The translations under genes were made by a program, and so were the position numbers. This document shows positions 21,661 through 31,004 of a DNA stretch of 64,000 nucleotides, piece by piece; the stretch's first letter is position 1, and each line of letters begins with the position of its first letter. Origin of the DNA: Forficula auricularia (Eukaryota > Arthropoda > Insecta > Dermaptera > Forficulidae); the NCBI GenBank assembly GCA_024734495.1, contig JALMQS010000099.1, positions 99,995,379-100,059,378 on the forward strand. Direction: 5' to 3'. The notes below the pieces were generated by a model that saw only the letters and a program-made list of their open reading frames with translations, was not told the DNA's origin and made no database searches.

Positions 21661-21883
21661 TCTTTTGTGAATATACTGATTCCAGGGTTAATTTTTTAAC
21701 AATTAGTATATTTTATTTGCGGCCCGTGTAAGCCAAAAGGTTGGACAGACCTGTTATAATATCTAGATAAATTTACAAGTGTCCCGTTTTTTTTTTTGTT
21801 TTCAGTTTATTTTTTACTTTATTTTGTTAGGAATGGTATTTATTCCAAGAATATAATTATTATTTTTTGATTACTTATTACAG

Positions 21884-22116
21884 GGGTTCCGGCTGTGCCT
21901 GTTTGTTATTATTCTCATCCTGGTCAATTTCCTCGTTAACCCTTCTGTTTGCTGGCCAGTTAAATGGTGGACTGTGTGTCGCTCTTTATCAATCGCCCGA
22001 TTTCCCGAATTGAGTCGTCTTCTAGACGGGGGCAAAGACGAGGGCGGAGACCGATTTCTTCCCAGTCTCCTTTATGGAAATTCCACTTTGGATATTGGAG
22101 TGCCTACGCTTATTTC
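21884..22116 (+). CDS. prom: Prominin-like gene, exon 2 (TM4 and following loop)
   Basis: Acceptor ATTACAG at 21883, donor GTAAGT at 22117. Joined to exon 1 in phase, it reads VGSGCACLLLF...LTLLFAGQLNGGLC and YQSPDFP, which aligns without gaps to prominin TM4 and the Cys after it. It then meets a stop unless one base is supplied near 22003-22006 (a CCC run), after which ELSRLLDGG and LLYGNSTLDIGVPTLIS follow, the homologous continuation. The length of 233 nt does not fit phases 2-in/2-out; 234 would. Alternatively, a GTGTAA donor in exon 1 makes a second frame open through the whole exon (GFRLCLFVIILILVNFLV...), also with a membrane segment. Homology favours the first reading with an indel. 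Confidence 0.75.
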
Positions 22117-22787
22117 GTAAGTAAATATTTTATTTCCAATCGATTTTATTAACGGAAATCGGAACGTGAAGACTTCCGTATAAATAAATCTACGGAAAAA
22201 ATAACAAAATTCATTTCAATAGTTACTAAAAAAACCAAAACCTTTACTATATATTGCTGCTTTTTATTTCTTATGTTATTTAAATCAATAAATAATGTTT
22301 ATATAATATAACATTTACTCACGGATAAAGTACATTTTTCAAATATACTAAAAAAAACTCTCTCATAAAAGCGCATCTTTTAAAATGGATCCTTTTTTGC
22401 TATCTGACAGGATGTTTGAATTCAAATTTTCGATTATCTTTACAAATGTATTTTCACTGTTTGTTTGTTTGTTTGTTTGTTTTATCATTATTTGGTCTTG
22501 TATATATTTATTTCATTTAGCCAAGAACCTTTGTTGTATGATAATTTTTATCAATATTGTTACTTATAGTGTTAGTGCAGGAGACGGATTCTAGAGGTAG
22601 AAATTTTATTCTGCCATGAACGAGGGCTGAAATTAGGCAACCCACTCCATCATCTTCATCATAATCATGACTATGAATTTTGTTCATTATTTTTTTTTAA
22701 ATAAAGAAAAAAATATTGGCCTTGGGAGCAAAAGCCCATTTGGCCAGCCCTCAAAAAATAATTAAATTACCGAATTAATAGTTTCTT

Positions 22788-22820
<33 letters not shown>

Positions 22821-23355
22821 TTAAAATATAACCTTGTTACAGAGAACATTAGGTCATTAGGCCAAACAAAATACATAAAATTACATAAATATATATACAT
22901 TACATTATGAAGAAAGTATTACAATGTTTTTTTTACAGTTCAATAAATCAAAGGACATGTAACAAACTAGATGGTATAATATAAAAATTTTATGAGATAG
23001 CTTTTTTAACAAATTATAATACATATATTTATAGTAATTACTAATAAATAATAGATAAAATCAGAGTCTGAACTCTTGGGTTAACCAATAATAAATAAAT
23101 ATAAAAAAGAAAAATCACAAGTTTTTACATTCTCGTCTTATTGAGATAATGAATTTATGAAACAACTTTAAATTATTCGGGTTTAGTTTCTTTCAATTAA
23201 CCCAATAACAAATACACATATTAGTATTCTTTTCCTTTTTTGTTTAATCAAACTCTCAGAGTGCAAAACTGAATAATAAAATAAACTACAACAATAAAAT
23301 ATACTAAATAAAAATAAACAATCAATAACAATAGAAAATAACAATACCATATATA
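22117..23355. other. Intron 2, proximal part
   Basis: AT-rich. (TTTG)5 near 22459-22482 and a T-run at 22791-22819 are visible. No gene seen. Confidence 0.4.
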
Positions 23356-23379
23356 GGGTCCGCCAAATAACTTTTTTTT

Positions 23380-23555
23380 TTGGGGGGGGGTCCGATAGGC
23401 TAGGCAGTAGCGTGACAGCGAGCTAATCCGACTCGAGGCATCCAGCCAAAATCTGACCCCCGGGGGTAGAGACAAATTTTAAAAAAATAATAACTAGTAT
23501 CGTAATTAGGCTTATGGCTAGAAAGGCCGAAAAGCCAAAAAAAAAAAAAAAAAAA
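23380..23555 (+). mobile_element. tRNA-derived SINE, copy 2
   Basis: Starts at a G run, TCCGATAGGCTAGGC, then CTCGAGGCATCCAGCC, and ends GGCCGAAAAGCC plus A24. Bounded by AACTTTTTTTTT on both sides. The promoter B box region is partly deleted compared with copy 3. Confidence 0.78.
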
Positions 23556-23569
23556 AAAACTTTTTTTTT

Positions 23570-23768
23570 TTGGGGGGGGTCGGGTAGGCTAGGCGGTAGC
23601 ATGTCAGTCAGCTAACCAAGAGGACCCGAGTTCGAATCCGGCTCGAGGCATCCGGCTAAAATCTGACCCCCGAGGTAGAGACAAATTTAAAAATAAAAAT
23701 AAATAGTATCGTAAATGGCTTATGGCTACCATGGCCGAAAAGCCAAAAAAAAAAAAAAAAAAAAAAAA
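23570..23768 (+). mobile_element. tRNA-derived SINE, copy 3
   Basis: TCGGGTAGGCTAGGCGGTAG (box A region), GAGTTCGAATCCGGCTCG (box B region), CATCCGGCTAAAATCTGACC, ending GGCCGAAAAGCC plus A26. It follows copy 2 directly, sharing the AACTTTTTTTTT junction, so that motif is present three times. Confidence 0.82.
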
Positions 23769-23850
23769 CTTTTTTTTTAAAATGCTATAAAAAAAACTAC
23801 TGAATATTTTCTCAAATTTCTTTTTTTATTTGAAAGTACAATCCTTCCGG

Positions 23851-24294
23851 TTAATAATGTAAAATAATTTCATTCAAATGGCTGCCTCGGCTGGCCATGC
23901 AGTAGCCTACACGATCGGTCCAATTTTTAAGCACATTATCGATTGTGTGCAGCTGTATTTCACCAATGGCTTCACGAATATTGTCCTTTAAAGCGTCAAT
24001 TGTCTCTGGCTTGTCGGCGTAACACTTATCTTTGACGGCACCCCACATATAATAGTCCAACGGTGTCAAATCGCAGCTCCGAGGTGGCCAAACGACATCA
24101 GCTCTGCGGCTGATAATGCGATCTTCAAAAACAGGGCGCAAAACATCGAGTGTTGCTTCGGCTGTGTGGCACGTAGCGCCGTCCTGTTGAAACCAAATGT
24201 TGCCAATATCCTCCTCTTCAATTTTTGTGAACAAATGATTTTCAAAGTAATGTCGCAATATTTCCCAGCGTTGTTCAAGCGTATACAAAACCAT
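23851..24294 (-). pseudogene. DD41D transposase, in-frame internal deletion
   Basis: A 147-codon frame with its natural start (MVLYTLEQRWEILRHYF) and natural stop, but about 190 residues of the middle are missing: residue ~20 joins directly to IEEEDIGNIWFQQDGATC. The second and third Asp (PRSCDLTPLDYYMWG) are kept at spacing 41. The first Asp and the rest of the DNA-binding domain are lost. The protein could be made but cannot catalyse cutting. It might act as a dominant-negative partner, which is inference. Confidence 0.85.
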
Positions 24295-24768
24295 ATTCGT
24301 TCAGCGGAAGGATAAAACTAATTATCTGTCAAATCAAACATGAGCTAAGTGTTACCATTCACGAAATAAGCACTAGTTGAAAAAAAAACGTTATATGGCG
24401 GACCCTATAGATATAAGAAACTATTTAAACAAAAATAACAAAATATATTAGTAATCACAATCGAATATTAAAGAATCACAACTAGAAAAAACCAATTGAT
24501 AAAGTGTCTCTGATGGGCATTAATCATGCACTATTAGGACGCAAGATCCAAAAGACAAAAATTGATCATTAATATATTTATTTGTTATTAGGTTTATTGA
24601 AAGAAACTATTAATTCGGTAAGTTAATTATTTCTAACTTTTAAGGAGATAGGTGTGGGTTCTAGGTGAAACATTTTTTATTAAACCTATTATTTAATTAT
24701 TTCTTGCTGGCTGGCCAAATGGGCTTTTCCTCCCAAGGCCAATATTTTTCTTTCTTTGTTAAAACAAA

Positions 24769-25023
24769 TCTATCTATCTCTATAAAATTAAGGTTTTGTC
24801 TGTACAATTGCTCCAAATCACGCCAAATTTTGGTTGCACACGTTTCAAGCAAAAGTTATAAACAAAAACACCCTCAACAAAATTCGGGTGGGGTGGGGGT
24901 CGGTGGTTGGGCAGGTGTGCATAGTGCGGGGAGCGGGAGGTGCTGGGTGGGGTTCGTGGGTTGGGGGTCCAGGGGCGCGTCCCTGAATAGCAAGAGGCCG
25001 CCGAAGGCGGGCCTTGCAGCTAG
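24769..25023 (+). mobile_element. Helitron family 1, short complete copy
   Basis: A|TC start in the ATCTATC repeat at 24768-24780, then TATAAAATTAAGGTTTTGTC, a G-rich middle, hairpin GGCCGCCGAAGGCGGGCC and TTGCAGCTAG ending at 25023 before T. This fits Helitron rules (5' TC, 3' hairpin plus CTRR, A|T target). About 255 bp, no coding capacity. The exact 5' base is ambiguous by four nucleotides. Confidence 0.82.
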
Positions 25024-25429
25024 TGATAATAATATAAATCATCATCATATGCTCTTAATCGCAATATAAAAAACAAATTTATATAAAATTTCCTTTTGAA
25101 ATTCTTATTGGTTTTTGAAGTAGAGAGTACAGAAAATTTTATCCCACACAGACATTAAAAAATTCACTTTTCTTCTACTAAATCAGAGTGTCATGGATAA
25201 TTTTCATTACATGACACATAGGAAGTTTTGTATTCCCCACCTGGCAAATGGTACCCGATCCCCAAAATTGGTAATCCGGGCCTATTGGCATTTGTGTTAT
25301 GCTATTTTTGAGAATCAAGCTCGATCCCCGTGAGGGTGAACACAAAACCCTTCTTATACATGTAATAAAAATTATGCACGATAACTCATCGGTTATCACT
25401 TTTATATCGACAGATAAACACAGTTGCTT

Positions 25430-25640
25430 TTAACTTTTAAGGAGTTCGGTGTTGGTTCTAGGTGAAACATTTTAATATAATAATAAAACTTGAGTAAGAT
25501 ACGAGGTAGGTTTCACAAAAAAAGAAATAAAACGAAATTGAGTTTTGAATTCGATATATTTCGGGGTTAGCCCAACATCAGGAGTCTAAGAAAACTGATT
25601 ATATATTGGAAAAATAGTTTTACAAGTAACAATTTTTAAA
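25430..25640 (-). repeat. Penelope-type terminal repeat
   Basis: AACTTTTAAGGAGTTCGGTG, CTAGGTGAAACATTTTAATA and TACGAGGTAGGTTTCAC introduce a hammerhead-like motif. The same text occurs at 45655-45680 and 46640-46735, where a LINE splits it. Confidence 0.7.
25542..25595 (-). ncRNA. Hammerhead ribozyme-like motif A4 (degenerate)
   Basis: Minus strand: GTTTT-(7 nt)-TC pairs with GA-(4 nt)-AAAAC; core CTGATGT (last A replaced by T), stem II TGGG/CCC(C), GAAA, TATA loop, AUC. The core substitution probably weakens it. Confidence 0.55.
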
Positions 25641-25644
25641 AATT

Positions 25645-26620
25645 TTTTAACTGTATGTGCTGAGGGGAAAGTAGGGGAAGAGGAGAAGTCTTCTTTATCC
25701 AACGCCCGTCCGTGGCTGGTCGGCCATTAGACGCCGTGCTGCCCAATAAAGCCTTGCCCGTCCCTCTAAGTCGTCGTCGACCACCTCCAGGGCACCGCAT
25801 CTCTTGAGATGATCAGCCGTTCCCTCCTCCTCTGTACATAAGGGGCAGAGAGGAGAGTCAGCAAGACCAATGCGGTGCAGATGGCTCTGGAGGTAATCAT
25901 GGCCGGTAGCCATTCTAAAGGTGGCAACCGCGACTTCCCTTGGCAGGTTGTTGGGGATGGGGTTGGATTTGACTATCGGTTCCCATCTTTTACCAACAGC
26001 GGCTGCCTCCCAGTCAGCCCTAATCGCCCCTCTAATAGTTGCAGTGATGATACCGCAGATAGTTTGGTAAGCAACAGCTCGGTCCTCCTGTGGAAGGAGG
26101 CACCCAGCTTTAGCGAGCTGGTCAGCTCGATCGTTGCCATAAATGTCGCAGTGTCCTGGGATCCACTGAAGGCGGACATCTGCCCTTTCTTGGAGCCGAA
26201 GGAGACGCTTCTGGCACTGTGAGACAATTTCGTTTTCTTGTAGAGAGGGGGATGAGATGGCCTGTAGTGCAGCCGTCGAGTCCGACAACACCACAATATT
26301 CCCCAGCCGGGGAAGGGCTAGCAGCCTCTCCGCAGCCTCACCGATAGCGGCCACCTCACCGTCAAAATTAGTTCCAAGTCTCCCCACCGGGACAGAGCCC
26401 TGAAGGAAGGTTGTATAAAAGCCTGCCCCGCATTTATCACCAATGGCTGACCCATCGGTGTAGACATGGGTCCACTCCGTCTGCGGATAGTCGGAAGCAA
26501 GCATTTCCAGAGCTGCGGCCTTCAGTAGGTGAGGGGAAACATCTGCCTTGCGGTCCTCAATGCCTGGCAGAAGCAGGCAAACCGGCAGGTCAGGTCCATC
26601 TCGAGGGGAGAAGTTGTTCT
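25645..26620 (-). mobile_element. LINE fragment with RNase H, inserted between Penelope parts
   Basis: 5'-truncated non-LTR element of a clade carrying RNase H (I/R1/LOA-like). It separates a Penelope terminal repeat (25430-25640) from Penelope coding sequence (26795 on). GC content is far above its surroundings, suggesting a young insertion. Confidence 0.7.
25695..26504 (-). CDS. LINE RNase H domain, intact open frame
   Basis: 269 codons without a stop. RNase H cleaves the RNA strand of RNA-DNA hybrids during retrotransposition. Catalytic residues visible: YTDGSA (Asp, residue ~17), DGEVAAIGEA (Glu ~49), LSDSTAALQAI (Asp ~75), WIPGHCDIYGNDRADQLA (His and final Asp, ~113-125). A C-terminal CPLCTEEEGTADHLKRC knuckle follows (~220-236). 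The upstream reverse transcriptase is missing, so the frame probably began further 5' and the ATG at 26504 is not a true start. Confidence 0.85.
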   Translation of the reverse strand: MLASDYPQTEWTHVYTDGSAIGDKCGAGFYTTFLQGSVPVGRLGTNFDGEVAAIGEAAERLLALPRLGNIVVLSDSTAALQAISSPSLQENEIVSQCQKRLLRLQERADVRLQWIPGHCDIYGNDRADQLAKAGCLLPQEDRAVAYQTICGIITATIRGAIRADWEAAAVGKRWEPIVKSNPIPNNLPREVAVATFRMATGHDYLQSHLHRIGLADSPLCPLCTEEEGTADHLKRCGALEVVDDDLEGRARLYWAARRLMADQPRTGVG

Positions 26621-26794
26621 AAGAATTAATATTTTCTATTGAGATTTGAACTGGCTGAAAGGAAGCTATACATGCTATTATAATAACGAATGGACAAGTA
26701 CCTGAGAAGGTACAACTTGAAAGGTACATGAGAGAGTACAATTACCCTAGTATATTCAATGTGCGAACAATGGAAGGAATGTTTATTTAATTTA

Positions 26795-27600
26795 TTATAA
26801 CATATAATCAATAATTGTATTTTTATACACTTCCAATTGATTATTTAAAATATTTGAATTATTAGAGAGGGCTATTTTTATTTCGGTGGATTCCAAGAGA
26901 TCCAATTTAAGGCCTTTTCTTTCGAAATGAATGGGGATAGGGTTATTATTAGAGGTTGAATGGTTGGATTCATGTAAGTGAATTGCGAAGGCTGAGGTCG
27001 AATCTAAATTAATGTTATCGGATTTATTGAGATGATTAAGAGCTCTTACATGCTCGGAGTAACGTATTTTGAAAGCGCGACCTGTCTGCCCAATATAAAA
27101 AGCGTCACAATCTTGACAAGTTAATTTATACACTCCTGATTTGTCTAATTTATCAATTTTGTCTATTTTATTGTTAATTAATTGGGAGCCTAAATTGTTG
27201 TTGTATAAAGCAGGACTGATTCCATATGATCTAAGGGTATAAGCTAATGGAGATGTCAGATGATTAGAAATGAAGGGTATTCTTCTATATATTTGTTCAG
27301 TTCCCGATTCTAATGAGTGTAAGTGTGAAATAGTGAATTTACGTTTGATTTTATTATAAATTTTGTTGATAGTCTAAATGTTATATCCATTATTCAGGGC
27401 TATATTCTGAATGATGTTAAGCTGTTTATTGAAATTTATAGTATTCATGGGTATACTGAGGAGTCTATGAATCATTGAATAGAATGCTGCAAATTTTGTA
27501 TTAATGGGGTGATTAGATGAGAAGGGAATGACTGTGTCCGTGAAAGTGGGTTTTCTATATATTTCATAGAGTAATTTTTGATTGGAAATAGTTTTTTTCC
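26795..27600 (-). pseudogene. Penelope-like RT C-terminus plus GIY-YIG endonuclease
   Basis: Read in one frame on the minus strand: IYRKPTFTDTVIPFSSNH and IHRLLSIPMNTINF are conserved Penelope reverse transcriptase end motifs, then a stop codon at about 27374 (TAG), then the linker and GVYKLTCQDCDAFYIGQTGR (GIY-YIG core), YSEHVRAL and the end TIIDYML at 26798. One stop and a 5' truncation make it non-functional. The protein normally copies the element's RNA and nicks the target. Same lineage as the scraps at 3.1 and 4.8 kb. Confidence 0.85.
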
Positions 27601-27666
27601 AATATATAATCAGTTTTCTTAGAAAAGTTTTTGTTTTGCCGAGAGTAGCAGAGTTGTTGATTCACA

Positions 27667-27897
27667 AAGAGAAACAAAGAGGTTGTCCTCTGCTTGATGC
27701 AAATAAACATACACACATATATATCAAGATGATTATATCTGTATATATATTATTTATTTGTTTGAGACTATAGTTTCGAAGACTTGGTCTTCATCATCAG
27801 TCTTTCTTCAATTATAAATGTTTTTCATGGAGTCAATATCATATGGATATTGAAAACTTGGTGTTCCTTCGTCACCGCTGGAAGGCTAGGAACTAAT
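27667..27897 (-). repeat. Penelope family B terminal repeat, copy 2
   Basis: About 230 bp matching 20827-21055 in the same orientation, with few differences. Here it is upstream of the Penelope frame; in copy 1 it is downstream, as expected of the pseudo-LTRs of these elements. Confidence 0.85.
27752..27819 (-). ncRNA. Hammerhead ribozyme-like motif B2
   Basis: Same structure as 20909-20977 but without the extra base in the stem I loop: CTGATGA, unpaired T, GAAGAC/GTCTTC stem II, GAAA, AC-TATA-GT, GUC, and stem I ATTTAT/ATAAAT, TTG/CAA, GA/TC with 6- and 3-nt internal loops. Confidence 0.8.
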
Positions 27898-27904
27898 TAG
27901 TGTA

Positions 27905-28330
27905 GAATTATTATTCCTCAAGTATTAGATAAGAATCGATTGCTATTTTTGATTTTAAGTCGATTCTTCCATGTCTTCACCAATGGCGTACCAATAAATT
28001 AAATTCTTCTTCAACGATAATGTGGTTAGATCTCTTTTATCTATGTTATTAAGAATAAATGACATCTCAAAAATGTGACAGATAGGGCTGCCAACATATG
28101 GTTAGTTTGCTAGTTTAGTTCTTTTATTGATTGGCAAGCTAGCTTGGCTAAACAGATTTTGTTTTAGTATTTCGTGAATTTTCCAATTTTTCGGGCAACT
28201 TTTCCAATTTTTTTTTTACGTATTAACCTGAATTGGACTATTACGAACATTTAAAAAAAAAATTAGCCAAATCGGTCCGGGCATTTGAGAGATCCGCGCT
28301 TACAAAGAAAAGAAATTCATTTTTATTATA
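27905..28330. other. Intron 2, distal part
   Basis: 27915-27990 repeats 11493-11565 (TTAGATAAGAATCGAT, GATTTTAAGTCGATTC, CCATGTCTTCACCAATGG). This suggests a small element with inner inverted GAATCGA/TCGATTC. The rest is AT-rich. Confidence 0.5.
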
Positions 28331-28334
28331 TAGA

Positions 28335-28640
28335 TCTCATCATCATTGAGTATACAGTCCTAAGACTGGTTTGATGCAACAATCCGTCTCCATTCGACTC
28401 TGTCCCCCGCCAGCTGTTTAACCTCTCTAAATGTCTGGCATCCCATATCCCCAATTATTTGGTTGAAATATTCTAATTTGGTTCTTCCCCTTCCCCTTTT
28501 CTTTCCCACCTCCCCCTCCAAGATATCCCTAAGCAGTCCCCCATGTCTCAGTGTGTGCCCCATCATCTGACCTCTTCTCTTCTTCAGACTCTTCCACAAG
28601 GTTCTTCTTTCTCCGATTCTTCCAAGAACTTCTTCATTTG
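28335..28640 (-). pseudogene. LINE C-terminal tail (RTE/R1-like group)
   Basis: A 79-codon frame (28360-28599) with GHTLRHGGLLRDILEGEV, RGRGRTKLEYFNQI and REVKQLAGDRVEWRRIV. This basic GH.LRH...EG...RGR pattern is the end of many insect endonuclease-reverse transcriptase ORFs. The 3' side has an ATCATCAT tract at 28337, typical of RTE-type tails rather than poly(A). Assignment to clade is tentative. Confidence 0.65.
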
Positions 28641-28776
28641 TAATTTTATATATAGATCTATAAATAATAAAAAAATTAACCCTATATCTTATAGAGTTTT
28701 GTTATGTTACGTCATGAATAGAGTAAAAGCAATTATAATATGTTTTTTGTTATTTCTCTTAAACCCCATTTTAAAG

Positions 28777-29002
28777 GGAGTGTGCTGCTGGAAAAGCAGC
28801 AATTCCAGCCTTACGTCTGGAGGCCCTCTACAACCCGATGGAGTGGAGTTCGTCAGCTACAGCCTCCTGGGCTTCTCATCTGGCTGATTTGCAATTCAAT
28901 GCCTCGCGTATTAAACAACAACTGACACCGTGCGTACTTCGGGAAATTAAGACTTTAATCCAGGATGCACTCACCGCCAATATCACCCATCTAAGATTCC
29001 AA
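28777..29002 (+). CDS. prom: Prominin-like gene, exon 3 (second extracellular domain)
   Basis: Acceptor TTTTAAAG (28776), donor GTGGGT after CAA (29003). The first base completes the TC of exon 2 to Ser, then ECAAGKAAIPALRLEALY, NPMEWSSSATASWASHLADL, NASRIKQQLTPC, and ends NITHLRFQ. This corresponds to the part of prominin after TM4 where a conserved Cys follows the Leu-rich stretch and helices begin. Contains a sequon N-A-S. 75 complete codons, phase 0 at the end, no frame problem. The third frame is the real one; two shadow frames are also open here. Confidence 0.8.
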
Positions 29003-30189
29003 GTGGGTTCTCTCTTTTAACTTACCATCAGATAAATAAAATTATAAAATTCAAGCGAAACTCTCTTGAGGTGAATTAACTTTAAGTTTGTTCTTTACCA
29101 AAATAGAATAATTGATATTTCAAGAAATTATTCATGAATGTATCAGCCGAAAGAATAAGGATCCTTATTCAATATTTAAAGTAAAAAAAAAAAAAAAAAA
29201 AAACACTTTCCACTTTTATTTAAAACTTTAGTTAAAAGTGAAAGATTAGTAAGTAATTCTATTTTTAAAATTTAGTCTTCAATAAAAATAACTCCAATTA
29301 ATTATTAAATATATTACGTAGAATTATAAATGCCGTATAAGTTATCACTTCTGTCATGTGGTCTTAATTACTCCCGAATTACTTTTATTATAAAAACAAT
29401 CGCTTTAGTGGAAATAAAGTAGAAAAAATAACCCGGTTTGTAATTATTTGCGTTGCTTTTATAATTAATAATAATCAGGGTAATAGAAATTTTTAACCAT
29501 CTTTCCCCTGTTATGCTCTGAATAAGTACTTTTTCGTATTTTTTTTAACCACTAACATTGATTCGACGAATTAAATATGAAAAAAATTGTAAAATCTTCA
29601 ATTTTTAATAAAAAATTACTTTTATAGGCAAAAATTGGTGGAGTCTCACTTCTAAACTATTATCAAAAAGATTTTCATTTACATTCAAAACTGAAAAAAA
29701 TGAGAAGTTTTTTGGAGGTGCCCTAGATTAGTGATGACTTTAGTAAATAAAATGATAAAAATTAAATATGGAAATTAATAATATTTTACATCTTAACCGC
29801 GAAAGCATAAATATTTTTTATATTAAAGCACAAACGAATGTTAGCTTTCTATTATTAATATAAAAAAATTCAGTTTTAGTAATATAAATATGGTGTGCCG
29901 CCCTAGGCCCGCCCATCGCGGGTCTAAGCGTAAATCCTCGCCATCACTTGATCAAAGTACAGTCCCTCCATCCCTAACCCGACCATCCAACCCCTAGCGA
30001 ATCATTTCTTATATAGGCAAGAGCTAGCCCCCTCCACGGGCAGTCGACTGATAGCGGAATCGCCCGAGGAGTCCCGGAGGAGAGAGAGGTGGCCTTCGGG
30101 GGGTGGGGGTAGGGAGAGAGCCTCGCCTCAATGTAAAAAATATCTCCAATTAATTAAATTTCCTAATTTTAATATATAATTATAAACTA
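29003..30189. other. Intron 3, proximal part
   Basis: AT-rich; A-run at 29184-29203. A GC-richer block at 29890-30125 is unassigned. No gene seen. Confidence 0.4.
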
Positions 30190-30430
30190 CTAGCTGCAAG
30201 GCCCGCCTTCGGCGGCCCTCTTGCTAGCCAGGAGTCACGCCCCCTGAACCCCCAACCCACGAACCCCACCCAGCACCTCTCGCCCCCAGCACCCGTGCAC
30301 AACCACCACGCACCACCTCACTACGCTTCTGGACCCTCACCTGAACCCCCCACTCCACCCTGCACCAACCCACCCCCACCATCCCCCGGACCCCACCACC
30401 GCGCCCTCCACCCCGCACCACCACTCCGAG
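30190..30430 (-). mobile_element. Helitron family 1, inverted copy, 3' part
   Basis: CTAG at 30190-30193 preceded (minus strand) by the GGGCCGCCGAAGGCGGGCC hairpin and the G-rich track. The 5' boundary is not found. Long open frames inside (30224-30489 region) are produced by the C-rich strand and are not genes. Confidence 0.75.
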
Positions 30431-31004
30431 GAATAGTTAGTTCAAGAGAAAGGGTGGAGGGCGTAGGTGTTGAAGTTTTGAAAGTTTGAAGGTTAGATAT
30501 ATGTGTCAGAAAGTTTGCAGGTAAAAATTTATATATAATGCAAATGGAGTCGAAAATAGACCTAAATGGTAATTATTTCCATGGTAATCTTGAATTTTAG
30601 TCAGTGGCGAACCTAGGGTGGAGGGGGGGGGGCGCTCCGCACCGGGCGGCACATATTTTAGGGCTGCATTTTTTATATTTAGTTACTTGTTCACTTCATA
30701 CGTTTACTATTCGATTTCCACGAATTATTAATTACTATATGATTTCGAATATTTTTCCTCGTCGTCAAGTCTATGTAGGGTAGAAAATATTATCTCTAAA
30801 AATTTTGCTCGAATTAGACAACAATTAAATATGGCATCCAATGGTAAAAAAGATTGTTATGACTTTTTAAGGAACTATACATATAAATCTCAATGTTTTA
30901 AGGAAGTTTATAAAATTATGTTGGGCCGCATGCGGTTGGACACCCTGGGCCTAGATTTTAATTTTTGACCTTACACTTCTAAATGATTAAAATATTTTAT
31001 TAAA
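30431..31004. other. Intron 3, no gene seen
   Basis: AT-rich apart from a G-run at 30622-30631. About 30930-30965 echoes the minisatellite text CCTGGGCCTAGATTTTAAT. Confidence 0.35.

Larger units (their letters stand above)
23356..24405 (-). mobile_element. DD41D mariner, copy 3, with two SINEs inside
   Basis: Ends GGGTCCGCCAAATAAC and GTTATATGGCGGACCC, flanked by TA (23354-23355 and 24406-24407). The transposase gene is internally deleted. Two SINE copies lie in tandem between the left end and the gene. Confidence 0.85.

Noticed and set aside
26411..26629. Plus-strand frames at 25875-26629
   Set aside because: Shadows of the RNase H frame on the minus strand, open because of its GC content.
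20827..27897. Direct 230-bp repeats 6.8 kb apart, like the LTRs of one retrovirus-like element
   Set aside because: A prominin exon, a DD41D mariner and a Helitron lie between them, and no gag/pol/integrase is present. They are separate Penelope termini.
30224..30489. Overlapping open frames on both strands
   Set aside because: Produced by a C-rich/G-rich minisatellite in an inverted Helitron.
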